Part shown: positions 16,468 to 24,352 of the stretch, piece by piece
Layout of the letters: every line of letters begins with the position of its first letter
How positions within the stretch are numbered: position 1 is the first letter of the stretch
Assembly: GCF_038419845.1 (NCBI RefSeq)
Contig: NZ_JBCAQT010000006.1
Coordinates: 62,001-126,000 of the forward strand
Direction of reading: 5' to 3'
Origin: Marinimicrobium sp038419845
Lineage (GTDB): Bacteria; Pseudomonadota; Gammaproteobacteria; Pseudomonadales; Cellvibrionaceae
DNA: 64,000 nucleotides
Notes under the pieces: model-generated
The model's input: only the letters and a program-made list of their open reading frames with translations
What the model was told of the DNA's origin: nothing
Database searches by the model: none
Program-made: the position numbers and the translations under genes

Positions 16468-17529
16468 ATGACTGCGGACAATGTAATCGACACCGTTACC
16501 GCCCGGAAAACGCCGGAAGAGGTGGTGCGGGAGCATCTGGACCGCGCCTGGGAAGCGCCTCGCTACACCCCGGAGCAGGAAACAGATTACCGCGAGCGTA
16601 TTAAAGCATTATTACACAAGCACAACGCCGTGCTGGTGGCGCACTACTATACCGACCCCATGATCCAGGCCCTGGCCGAAGAGACCGGTGGCTGCGTGGC
16701 CGACTCACTTGAAATGGCCCGCTTTGGCAAAGAGCACAGCGCCGACACCCTCGTCGTCGCCGGCGTGCGCTTCATGGGCGAAACCGCCAAAATCCTCACC
16801 CCGGAAAAGCGCGTACTCATGCCCACACTGGAGGCCACCTGCTCCCTGGACCTGGGCTGCCCGCCCGACGAGTTCGCCGAATTCTGCGATCAGCACCCGG
16901 ACCGCACGGTGGTCGTCTATGCCAACACCTCCGCCGCCGTCAAAGCCCGGGCCGACTGGGTCGTGACCTCCAGCATCGCCAAAGACGTGGTGGACCACCT
17001 CGACCAGAAAGGGGAGAAAATCCTCTGGGCGCCGGACAAGCACCTGGGGGACTATGTGCAGCGCGAGACCGGCGCTGACGTGCTGCTCTGGGACGGCGCC
17101 TGTATCGTGCACGAGGAATTCAAGGCCCGTGGGCTGGAAGATCTCAAAGCCCTGTACCCCGAGGCCGCCGTGCTGGTACACCCCGAATCACCCCAATCGG
17201 TAGTGGCGCTGGCGGACGTGGTGGGCTCCACCTCGCAACTGATCAAGGCCGCGCAGGAGCTGCCCAACGAGGATTTTATCGTCGCCACCGATCAGGGCAT
17301 CTTCTACAAGATGCAGCAGTTGTGCCCGGGCAAGACCTTTCACATCGCGCCCACCGCCGGCAGCGGCGCCACCTGCCGCAGTTGCGCCAACTGCCCCTGG
17401 ATGGCCATGAACGTGCTGGAGAACCTGGCGAGCGTCTTCGAGCGAGATGACAACGAGATTCATGTGGATCCCGAGGTGGCCCGCAAAGCCATGATTCCCC
17501 TGCAGCGGATGCTGGATTTCAAAAAATAA
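16468..17529 (+). CDS. nadA: Quinolinate synthase A
   Basis: NadA condenses iminoaspartate with dihydroxyacetone phosphate to quinolinate, the first step after L-aspartate oxidation in NAD synthesis. The 353-residue protein shows HYYTDPMIQ, GVRFMGETAKIL, and cysteines in EATCSLDLGC (Cys125 and Cys131) and GATCRSCANCPW, which include the [4Fe-4S] ligands. The length is normal for the long bacterial form. Its partner nadC lies about 5 kb downstream, on the other strand, with neither adjacent to the other. A TTGGGG/TATTAT pair near 16393-16422 could be its promoter but is weak. Confidence 0.96.
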   Translation: MTADNVIDTVTARKTPEEVVREHLDRAWEAPRYTPEQETDYRERIKALLHKHNAVLVAHYYTDPMIQALAEETGGCVADSLEMARFGKEHSADTLVVAGVRFMGETAKILTPEKRVLMPTLEATCSLDLGCPPDEFAEFCDQHPDRTVVVYANTSAAVKARADWVVTSSIAKDVVDHLDQKGEKILWAPDKHLGDYVQRETGADVLLWDGACIVHEEFKARGLEDLKALYPEAAVLVHPESPQSVVALADVVGSTSQLIKAAQELPNEDFIVATDQGIFYKMQQLCPGKTFHIAPTAGSGATCRSCANCPWMAMNVLENLASVFERDDNEIHVDPEVARKAMIPLQRMLDFKK

Positions 17530-17691
17530 CCCCCGATCTTACGTCAAACTTGTCTAGTGGAGCGCCTCTCAGTACCATTGCGGCTTTGCTTTCCCCGCCA
17601 TTCGGCTGGAAGGCCCGGGTTTGCCGGTCGAACCTGTGGCGTTTGCCGAAGTCAGAGCGTACGTAAAATCGATTAAACGGAGCTCCCGCTC

Positions 17692-18567
17692 ATGATACAA
17701 GGCAGCATGGTCGCCCTGGTAACCCCCATGGCCCCCGACAATACCCTCGACTGGCCCAGCCTGCGCGATCTGGTGGACTGGCATCTGGAGCAGGGCACCA
17801 ACGCCATTGTGGCGGTGGGCACGACCGGCGAATCGGCGACTCTCGACATTGCAGAGCACCTGAGCGTGATCAAGGCGGTGGTGGATCAGGTCAACGGGCG
17901 GATTCCGGTCATCGCCGGCACCGGCGCCAACTCCCTGGCCGAGGCCATGGAACTGACCGAAGGGGCCAAGGAGGCGGGGGCCGACGCCTGCCTGCTGGTG
18001 ACGCCCTACTACAACAAGCCCACTCAGGAAGGGCTTTACCTGTTCCACAAGACCATTGCCGAGCAGGTGGCGATTCCGCAGCTGCTGTACAACGTACCGG
18101 GCCGGACCGCTGTCGACATGCTGCCGGAGACGGTACGGCGCCTGTCGGAGCTGCCCAATATCATCGGCATCAAGGAGGCCACCGGCGATATGGTGCGGGC
18201 GCGAACCCTGATTGAGCAGTCGCCCGACGACTTCATCGTGATCTCCGGGGATGATGCCACGGCGGTCGAATTGATGCTTTTGGGCGGTAAAGGGGATATT
18301 TCCGTTACCGCGAATGTCGTACCCAGGGCGCTGGCCGAACTCTGTGAGCTGGCCATCGGCGGACACGCCGAGCAGGCGCGCGCGCTCAATGAGCAATTGA
18401 TGCCCGTTCACCGGGCCATGTTTGTGGAAACCAACCCCATCCCCGCCAAATGGGCCCTGATGCAGATGGGGCGTATTCAGTCGGGGATTCGTCTGCCCAT
18501 GACCACGCTGTCGGGGCACCACCATGAGTCGGTGCTGGCCGCGCTGAAAGATGCCGGGCTTGTTTGA
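17692..18567 (+). CDS. dapA: 4-hydroxy-tetrahydrodipicolinate synthase
   Basis: DapA condenses pyruvate with aspartate semialdehyde in lysine and diaminopimelate synthesis. The 291-residue TIM barrel has all catalytic landmarks: GTTGESAT with the conserved threonines at 44-45, Tyr133 in LLYNVPGRT, and the Schiff-base lysine Lys161 in GIKEATGD. The gene precedes bamC as in Escherichia coli (dapA-bamC). The preceding 162-bp gap after nadA has no clear terminator. Confidence 0.97.
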   Translation: MIQGSMVALVTPMAPDNTLDWPSLRDLVDWHLEQGTNAIVAVGTTGESATLDIAEHLSVIKAVVDQVNGRIPVIAGTGANSLAEAMELTEGAKEAGADACLLVTPYYNKPTQEGLYLFHKTIAEQVAIPQLLYNVPGRTAVDMLPETVRRLSELPNIIGIKEATGDMVRARTLIEQSPDDFIVISGDDATAVELMLLGGKGDISVTANVVPRALAELCELAIGGHAEQARALNEQLMPVHRAMFVETNPIPAKWALMQMGRIQSGIRLPMTTLSGHHHESVLAALKDAGLV

Positions 18568-18572
18568 CTGGC

Positions 18573-18647
18573 TTTGGACGCTAAAGGCTATTTTGGACGC
18601 TAAAGGCTTGTTTGAACGCTAAAGGCTTATTTATAAACCGCTAAAAG
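18573..18647 (+). repeat. 19-bp tandem repeat between dapA and bamC
   Basis: Three units of 19 bp (18573-18591, 18592-18610, 18611-18629) share TTTGGACGCTAAAGGCT with one or two changes, and a degenerate fourth copy runs to about 18647. The run starts just after the dapA stop and ends about 28 bp before the bamC start. The AAAGG core is ribosome-binding-site-like. Confidence 0.8.
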
Positions 18648-18674
18648 AAAACTCACTGGAGAGTTTGGACATTT

Positions 18675-19844
18675 ATGCGCATTGTGTATTGGTTGTTGGT
18701 CGGGTTCAGTTTTACGCTCTCCGGCTGTGGCGTTCTGTTTGGCGAGGAGGGGTACTTCCGCAATCGCGAAGACGATTATCTCAAGGCGGACAGCCTCGAG
18801 CCACTGAAACTGCCGGACAATCTCGACGGTGCGACCCTGGGGCAGCTCTATGACGTTCCCGAGCTGACCCAGGAAGACGTCAGTTTCGTCCAGGACACCT
18901 CCGACTTTGAGGTCCCACGCCCCGAGCCCCTGTCCTCCAATGCGCTGGTGGAGCGGGTCAAAATCCAGAAGCTGGATAATGAGCGCTGGATTCTGGTCAA
19001 TGTCGAGCCCGGCGAATTGTGGCCGCGGGTGCGCAGCTTTCTGTCGAGTAATAACCTTGAAGTGGCGTCCACTGATACCGATCGCGGCCTGATCGAGACC
19101 GAATGGCTCTCGTTCAAGGACGATGACAGCAACCAGATCAACCGTTACCGGATTCGCATCGATCGCGGCGTCCAGCCCGACACCAGCGAGATCCATGTGA
19201 CCCATATGAGCCTTGACCGCGAGTCGGCCTCTCAGGCGCAATTGAACGCCTGGCCGGACGAGTCCACCAGCAAGGAGCGTGAGAACTGGGTTGTCGATGA
19301 ACTGGCGGCTACGCTCGCGAGTGAAGAGCTGGACAGCCTGGGCGGCACCTCCCTGATTGCCCGGGAAATCGGGGGCAATATCAAGGCGCGCAGTGCCATG
19401 GTAGAAGGCGAGCCGGTTCTGCATCTGGAGCTGCAGCGTGCACGCGCTCTGGCCACTCTCAGCCACTCGGCTACCCAGGAAGGCTTTACCATTTACGACA
19501 GCGCTCCGGAAGAGGGCCTGTTCTACCTGGGCTACCGTCAACCGCGGGCAAGCGAGCCGGGCTGGCTGGCGCGACTGTTCGGGGCCGAGAAGAACCCAAA
19601 GCCACCCGAAACAGACTACAGCCTCGCGCAATTGCGCGAAGTGCTGCCCGAGGGGCTGCTCGCCTCACCCGAGCAAGCCGAGAGCGCTCGCGAACAACTC
19701 CCGGACGCACCCGGGTACCTGTTGGTACTGAAGGAGCAGGACAGCGGCGTACTGGAGGCGCGCCTGCGTGATGCCTATGGCCAGCGTCTGGCCCCCCGCC
19801 GTGCACGTGAGCTGCTCTCGGTGCTGCGCAAGAACCTGATTTAA
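18675..19844 (+). CDS. bamC: Outer membrane protein assembly factor BamC
   Basis: BamC is a lipoprotein subunit of the BAM complex, which folds beta-barrel proteins into the outer membrane. The 389-residue protein has a lipobox LSGC (Cys18), an unstructured N-terminal segment (YFRNREDDYLKADSLEPLKLP, the type of region that binds BamD), and two helix-grip domains, with WPRVRSFLSS and the second domain with SHSATQEGFTIYDSAPEEGLFY. It is a little longer than the Escherichia coli protein. It follows dapA after a tandem repeat and is closed by the hairpin at 19860-19886. Confidence 0.93.
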   Translation: MRIVYWLLVGFSFTLSGCGVLFGEEGYFRNREDDYLKADSLEPLKLPDNLDGATLGQLYDVPELTQEDVSFVQDTSDFEVPRPEPLSSNALVERVKIQKLDNERWILVNVEPGELWPRVRSFLSSNNLEVASTDTDRGLIETEWLSFKDDDSNQINRYRIRIDRGVQPDTSEIHVTHMSLDRESASQAQLNAWPDESTSKERENWVVDELAATLASEELDSLGGTSLIAREIGGNIKARSAMVEGEPVLHLELQRARALATLSHSATQEGFTIYDSAPEEGLFYLGYRQPRASEPGWLARLFGAEKNPKPPETDYSLAQLREVLPEGLLASPEQAESAREQLPDAPGYLLVLKEQDSGVLEARLRDAYGQRLAPRRARELLSVLRKNLI

Positions 19845-19859
19845 ACCGATCGGGGTCCG

Positions 19860-19886
19860 GGCCCGAAGGCGGCATGCCTTCGGGCC
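19860..19886 (+). terminator. Hairpin after bamC, terminator-like
   Basis: A perfect 11-bp stem (GGCCCGAAGGC, 19860-19870, with 19876-19886) with a 5-nt loop lies 15 bp after bamC. A T-tract is nearly absent, so it may act as a 3'-end stabiliser or a weak terminator. Confidence 0.5.
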
Positions 19887-20076
19887 GGTTCGGCTGGCGT
19901 TTTGCGACCGGCTTGCATATGCTGATAGATAGAAGCGGGCGAAAGCCTGCGGTACCTTCCCGCCCTCGGTCAGCCTTCAATGCCTGAAGGTTGGGTGGGC
20001 AAGGTTTTTGGTCAGTGGGTCTTTGGTGGGCAGAGCCTTGCGCGCCCCACTGGAACCCTTGGAAAAGGAGCTCATC

Positions 20077-20340
20077 GTGATTGATCGCCGCCAGCATGAA
20101 CGCTTATCCACCAGTATCAGGGTGGAAATGACGCATCCCAGTTTTGGCACCATTGTCGGGTTTACCCAGGATATCTCCGATGGCGGGGCCAGGGTTCTGG
20201 TGGAGAATCAGCCCAAACCACCGGTGGGAACCCGTGTCATGGTCAAGTTCAAAAAAATGGTCGGGCCGATCAATGCCGACCCCGTCCCCATGCGCGTCAT
20301 GCATCAGTTGAGGAATACGGTCGGTTTGATGTTTGACTGA
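20077..20340 (+). CDS. Single-domain PilZ protein
   Basis: PilZ domains bind the second messenger cyclic di-GMP. The 87-residue protein is essentially just this domain: an N-terminal DRRQHER segment (RxxxR) and DISDGGARV (D-x-S-x-x-G) are the ligand-binding motifs. The GTG start at 20077 is supported by AAGGAG ending 6 bases upstream; in-frame upstream codons would add only low-complexity residues. It stands alone, between bamC and a divergently or convergently arranged lipoprotein gene, so its target cannot be inferred from context. The stops of the two genes are 18 bp apart. Confidence 0.92.
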   Translation: MIDRRQHERLSTSIRVEMTHPSFGTIVGFTQDISDGGARVLVENQPKPPVGTRVMVKFKKMVGPINADPVPMRVMHQLRNTVGLMFD

Positions 20341-20358
20341 CGATCGTTGGGTAGCCAG

Positions 20359-20883
20359 TCAGCCACAGTGCCCGGGCAACCGGACTTTGTCGCCAATCTT
20401 CTCTGCCAGTTTCTGCGCTTCGCCACACTCGAGTGAATCGTTGCCGCGTAAATCCACTTCTTTCAAACGCTCCAGCGAACGCAGCGGCGCCGTGCTCGAG
20501 AGCCGGTTGCTCCTGATGTCGAGAATTTCCAGTTGAGCGAGGCCCTTCAGAGGCTCGACACTGGCAATCTGGTTGCCTCTCAGGCTCAGGGCCTCAAGAC
20601 CCGTGAAGCGCGAGAGGCCTGCAAGTGTCTTGATCTCGGTACTGCTGCAGTTCAATTGATTGAGCTGCCCGGCCAGGGTAATCCTCTGGTCAGCGATGGC
20701 CTGTTCCACGCATTCATTCAGTGCCGCGTCCTCAAGCCGGTAATCGGAGAACAGCGTCGGCGGGTTGTAAACCGGATTGTCGTTGAGATTGAAGGTGTAG
20801 CCGGCGCAGCCGCCGAGCGCCAGAAACGTGGCTGGCAGGAACCAACGAAAAAAAGAGTGAACTGTATTGTTGCTGTGAACCAT
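20359..20883 (-). CDS. Leucine-rich-repeat lipoprotein
   Basis: The 174-residue protein has a signal peptide with a lipobox LGGC (Cys26). After a short linker come at least three leucine-rich repeats of about 22 residues: LSRFTGLEALSLRGNQI, LKGLAQLEILDIRSNRL, and LRSLERLKEVDLRGNDSLEC. It resembles internalin-type repeats; such domains bind proteins. ATG 20883 is chosen because it begins the signal peptide; the frame is open upstream but the extra residues are not secretory. I cannot assign a partner. The conserved-looking Cys residues near the C-terminus (ECGEAQ and GHCG) may form a disulfide. Confidence 0.75.
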   Translation of the reverse strand: MVHSNNTVHSFFRWFLPATFLALGGCAGYTFNLNDNPVYNPPTLFSDYRLEDAALNECVEQAIADQRITLAGQLNQLNCSSTEIKTLAGLSRFTGLEALSLRGNQIASVEPLKGLAQLEILDIRSNRLSSTAPLRSLERLKEVDLRGNDSLECGEAQKLAEKIGDKVRLPGHCG

Positions 20884-21067
20884 GGGTCTGCCTATAGTGT
20901 CTATGTCTGGCTGGCCATAATCATGGCAGCTGGATTGCAGGAATGCCACCCCAATCCGGGAGGGCGCCTGGAGATAACACGGGTCTGGCGCAGGGCGCGC
21001 CACGCCTTTTGATGACCATTGAGTCTGATCGAATTGATCGCAATCATTTTACGTAAGAGGAAAGGTA

Positions 21068-21718
21068 ATGAAATATTGGCTGGCATTGTGTGCAGTGTTC
21101 ACCCTGGTGGCTTGTACCACCACAGATCCTTACAGTGGGGAAGAAAAAACCAGTAATACCGCCAAAGGCGCGGGCATTGGCGCCGTGGCCGGCGCGGTCA
21201 TCGGCGCGGCCTCGGCCAGCAAAAGCGACCGCAAGAAAGGTGCGATTACCGGTGCTCTGGCCGGTGGTGCCATTGGTGGCGGCGTCGGTGCCTACATGGA
21301 TCGCCAGGAAGCCAAGCTGCGCGACGAGCTCCAGGGCTCGGGCGTCCAGGTGCGGCGCGAGGGCGACCGGCTCTACCTGATCATGCCGGGCAACATCACC
21401 TTTGCCACCGGCCGTTATGAAATCAAGTCCCAGTTCTACAACGTGCTTGATTCGGTCTCCAAAGTGCTCAAGGAGTTCGATCAGACTGCCATCAAGGTGA
21501 GCGGTCATACCGACTCCACCGGTAGCGATCAGCTGAACCAGACGCTGAGCGAGCAGCGCGCCGAGAGTGTGCGTCAGTACCTGATTCGCCAGGACGTGGC
21601 CTCCGGCCGCATTCAGGCCATTGGCTATGGTCCGCGCTATCCGGTGGCGAGCAACAGCACCGCGGAAGGGCGTGAGCAGAACCGCCGCGTCGAGCTCGAG
21701 CTGCTTCCGATGGAATAA
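21068..21718 (+). CDS. OmpA family lipoprotein with glycine-zipper domain (YiaD-like)
   Basis: The 216-residue protein is a probable outer-membrane lipoprotein: LVAC lipobox, Cys16. Residues about 35-80 form a glycine-zipper (AKGAGIGAVAGAVIGAA and GAITGALAGGAIGGGVG), a membrane-associating module. The C-terminal half is an OmpA-like peptidoglycan-binding domain with GHTDSTGSDQLNQTLSEQRA and ending in NRRVELELLP. It resembles YiaD of Escherichia coli in layout. It reads in the same direction as rsmJ, which starts 104 bp later. Confidence 0.9.
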   Translation: MKYWLALCAVFTLVACTTTDPYSGEEKTSNTAKGAGIGAVAGAVIGAASASKSDRKKGAITGALAGGAIGGGVGAYMDRQEAKLRDELQGSGVQVRREGDRLYLIMPGNITFATGRYEIKSQFYNVLDSVSKVLKEFDQTAIKVSGHTDSTGSDQLNQTLSEQRAESVRQYLIRQDVASGRIQAIGYGPRYPVASNSTAEGREQNRRVELELLPME

Positions 21719-21822
21719 AGCCTTACCGCTACAAGCCGGGCGCACAGGGAGGTGTGCCCCGCGTTCCTGCCAGAATAATCTCGCTGTTCAACTGTCCAAT
21801 CTCCCCCGAAAGTCATCCAATC

Positions 21823-22710
21823 ATGCCCGAAGCCACTTCGACTGACCTGTTGGTGCTGTGCAACCGCCCGGATTTTCGTTCAGAGGCGGCCGAAGCCGCG
21901 CGCATTCTGGCTGCCCCTCTCCTGCTGAACATCCGACCGGCTGAACTGGAGCAGGCCCCCTTTGCGTTGGTCTACGATGAGGCGGGTGTGTCCCTTTGCC
22001 ACACCGGCCGCAAGGTGCCGGGGCCGGTGCGGGTGGATTTCCTGGCGGGGGCGCTGGATTACCGGCGGCGATTCGGGGGCGGCAAGGGCCAGATGATCGC
22101 CAAGGCGGTGGGAGTCAAAGCGGGCGTCTATCCCGCCGTACTCGATGTCACGGCCGGCCTGGGCCGGGACGGTTTCGTTCTGGCCTGCCTGGGATGTCCC
22201 GTGCACTGGCTGGAGCGTTCCCCATTGGTGTATCGGCTCCTGGAGGACGGTCTGGCGCGCGCGCGCCGTCACGCCGCCGAAGGGGCGGATTCCGAACTGG
22301 AAGCGATTCTGGCGCGTTTGAGCTTGAGTGAGGGGGATGGCCGCGAGTACCTGGCGCGGCTGGAAGGGTTGGAGGAGCCTCAGCGGTTGGGTGAAGAACC
22401 TCAGCGCCTGGACGAAGAGCCTCGACGACCCGATGTGGTCTATCTGGACCCGATGTTTCCCGAGCGCCACAAGTCCGCCGATGTGAAAAAGGAGATGCAG
22501 GCTTTTCACCGCCTGGTGGGGCGGGATGAGGACGCCGGTGAGCTCCTGGCGCTGGCGCGCTCAGTGGCCCGCTATCGGGTCGTGGTCAAGCGGCCCCGCA
22601 AGGCGCCGGATTTGGCCGGTGTCGCTCCCAGTCACCGGATTGAGGGCAAGAGCAGTCGGTTTGATGTTTACGCCCGGCAGAAGCTGCCCGAGCGGCTGAA
22701 TGCCGATTGA
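21823..22710 (+). CDS. rsmJ: 16S rRNA (guanine1516-N2)-methyltransferase RsmJ
   Basis: RsmJ adds a methyl group to guanine 1516 of 16S rRNA. The 295-residue protein has the family's variant SAM motif (LDVTAGLGRDGFVLA), the NPPY-like VVYLDPMFPERHKSADVKKEMQ segment and GKGQMIAKAVG upstream. A peculiar 7-residue tandem repeat (LEEPQRL, GEEPQRL, DEEPRRP; DNA 22369-22431) sits at residues 183-203, between the rRNA-binding part and the DP motif, and is longer than usual for the family. ATG 21823 gives a normal N-terminus. It converges on nadC with 25 bp between the genes. Confidence 0.9.
   Translation: MPEATSTDLLVLCNRPDFRSEAAEAARILAAPLLLNIRPAELEQAPFALVYDEAGVSLCHTGRKVPGPVRVDFLAGALDYRRRFGGGKGQMIAKAVGVKAGVYPAVLDVTAGLGRDGFVLACLGCPVHWLERSPLVYRLLEDGLARARRHAAEGADSELEAILARLSLSEGDGREYLARLEGLEEPQRLGEEPQRLDEEPRRPDVVYLDPMFPERHKSADVKKEMQAFHRLVGRDEDAGELLALARSVARYRVVVKRPRKAPDLAGVAPSHRIEGKSSRFDVYARQKLPERLNAD
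22369..22431 (+). repeat. 21-bp tandem repeat inside rsmJ
   Basis: Three in-frame 21-bp units (22369-22389, 22390-22410, 22411-22431) encode LEEPQRL, GEEPQRL and DEEPRRP. Divergence between them is small, which points to recent slippage expansion. Confidence 0.85.
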
Positions 22711-22735
22711 GGCGTTCTCCGGGGGCCGCCCTCTC

Positions 22736-23599
22736 TCAATTGATGATTGACAGACGCATGGACAGATCCAGAGCCCGGCAGTGTTTGGTGAGCGCGCCGA
22801 TGGAGATATAGTCCACCCCCGTCTGGGCCAGTGCCACCAGCGTCTCCTCGGTCACATTGCCCGAGGCTTCGAGCTTGGCCCGCCCGCCGGTCCGCTCGAC
22901 CGCACGGCGCAGGTCGGTCTCGGAAAAATTGTCCAGCATCACAATGTCGGCACCAGCCGCCAGTGCCAGGTCCAGTTGTTCCAGCGTCTCCACCTCCACC
23001 TCCACCGGACGGTCCGGCGCGATGGAGCGGGCCGTTTCCACGGCCTTGGGGATACCGCCACAGGCGGCAATGTGGTTTTCCTTGATCAGAAAGGCGTCAT
23101 ACAGACCCATCCGGTGATTGCCGCCGCCCCCACAGAGCACGGCGTATTTCTGCGCGCGGCGCAGACCGGGTAGGGTTTTGCGGGTATCCAGCAGCGTGAC
23201 TCCGGTATCGGCCACCCGCCGGGCGTAGTCAGCGCTCACCGTGGCGGTGCCCGACAGGGTCTGCACGAAATTCAGGGCGGTGCGCTCTCCGGTCAGCAGG
23301 CTGCGGGCGTTGCCCGAGAGATCGAACAAGCGGTCGTTTTCCTGGAGCTGATCGCCGTCCTCCACATGCCAGTGAATGCGCACTTCCGGGTCGAGCTGGT
23401 GAAACACCTCCTCCACCCAGAACTTACCGCAGAATCGGCCCGGCTCGCGGGTGATCACCCGGGCCTCGGCCTGCTGATAAGGGGGGATTAATTGCGCGGT
23501 GATGTCACCGGAGCCGACATCTTCGCTCAGGGCGGCGCGCACGCCGGTGCGGATATCGTCGTTGAGCGCCTCTCGCTCGGTGTCGGGCCATTCGATCAT
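22736..23599 (-). CDS. nadC: Nicotinate-nucleotide pyrophosphorylase (carboxylating)
   Basis: NadC converts quinolinate and PRPP to nicotinate mononucleotide, the last step of de novo pyridine nucleotide synthesis. The 287-residue protein carries DVGSGDIT, NFVQTLSGTAT, DTRKTLPGLR (phosphate-binding lysine and arginines) and an ENHI segment, and ends with an IDFISIGALTKH-type motif (here VDYISIGALTKH). The gene reads leftward toward rsmJ. The next gene upstream on the same strand is the small protease, 3 bp away, and probably shares its transcript. Confidence 0.95.
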   Translation of the reverse strand: MIEWPDTEREALNDDIRTGVRAALSEDVGSGDITAQLIPPYQQAEARVITREPGRFCGKFWVEEVFHQLDPEVRIHWHVEDGDQLQENDRLFDLSGNARSLLTGERTALNFVQTLSGTATVSADYARRVADTGVTLLDTRKTLPGLRRAQKYAVLCGGGGNHRMGLYDAFLIKENHIAACGGIPKAVETARSIAPDRPVEVEVETLEQLDLALAAGADIVMLDNFSETDLRRAVERTGGRAKLEASGNVTEETLVALAQTGVDYISIGALTKHCRALDLSMRLSIIN

Positions 23600-23602
23600 G
23601 GG

Positions 23603-24124
23603 TTACTCGATATATCGTAGGGTAAGCTGGTCGCCTTGCTGGCTGAATTCTACCTGTCCCAGAGCGCTCATGCCCAGCAGAACCTTGTCACCACCCATGG
23701 AGGGGTTGATGCTGGCCGACACATTGCGCAGCTCAATGCTCCCCAGTTGCAGGCGGTCCAGGCGGGTGGCGCGTACCTGTATCCGCCCGTTGGCGGTCTG
23801 GGCCTGTTGTCTGGCGCCGGCTTCCAGTCCGGCCCGGTCGGCCAGATCCTGGCTGACGACCACGTCCGTGGCGCCGGTGTCGAGCAGGAATACCGCCTCT
23901 TCGTTGTTGATGTGACCGGAGGCGACATAGTGGCCCGAGCGGTTGCGGCGCAATACCACTTCACTCACCCCCTGACTCGAGTAGCTCTCGGGGTTCATGT
24001 TGGGATTGTCTTTGCGCTCCTCCCAGAGCCCGAAGACCCAGGTCAGCAGCGCCAGGCCAATGACCCAGGCGGCGATCAACATGCCCCGCCCGGCGCGTTC
24101 GCCCGGTTGCGAGCTCTCCGTCAT
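23603..24124 (-). CDS. Membrane-anchored retropepsin-like aspartic protease
   Basis: The 173-residue protein has one transmembrane segment at about 15-34 and a clan AA protease domain. The catalytic site is DTGAT (Asp82), in VFLLDTGATDVVVS, and a flap-region glycine loop LLGMSALG is visible near the C-terminus. One such domain per chain implies a dimeric enzyme, as in the family TIGR02281. The substrate is unknown. The stop lies 3 bp before nadC's start, so the two are likely co-transcribed; the gene diverges from the DUF1631 gene over a 228-bp gap. Confidence 0.88.
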   Translation of the reverse strand: MTESSQPGERAGRGMLIAAWVIGLALLTWVFGLWEERKDNPNMNPESYSSQGVSEVVLRRNRSGHYVASGHINNEEAVFLLDTGATDVVVSQDLADRAGLEAGARQQAQTANGRIQVRATRLDRLQLGSIELRNVSASINPSMGGDKVLLGMSALGQVEFSQQGDQLTLRYIE

Positions 24125-24352
24125 AAAGTATTCACCTGTGTTTATGCCTCCGATGCCAGATTTTCACACTTTTTCAGCCAATATTTTCTAAGAAAAAGAA
24201 GCCTTTAGCCCGAATTGTGATGCACCTCTCGATATTATCATTTGCCTCTGGGATGTGTCGCGGTCTCCGTTATACTGGACTTTAGAAACTGTAAATATAG
24301 CCGACACCCAAAGCATCATTCGTCATCTCCAAGTCACACAGGTACACCTCCG

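Noticed and set aside
24265..24276. TATACT as a promoter for the DUF1631 gene
   Set aside because: No -35 at 16-18 bp; the nearest TTGCCT is 23 bp away.
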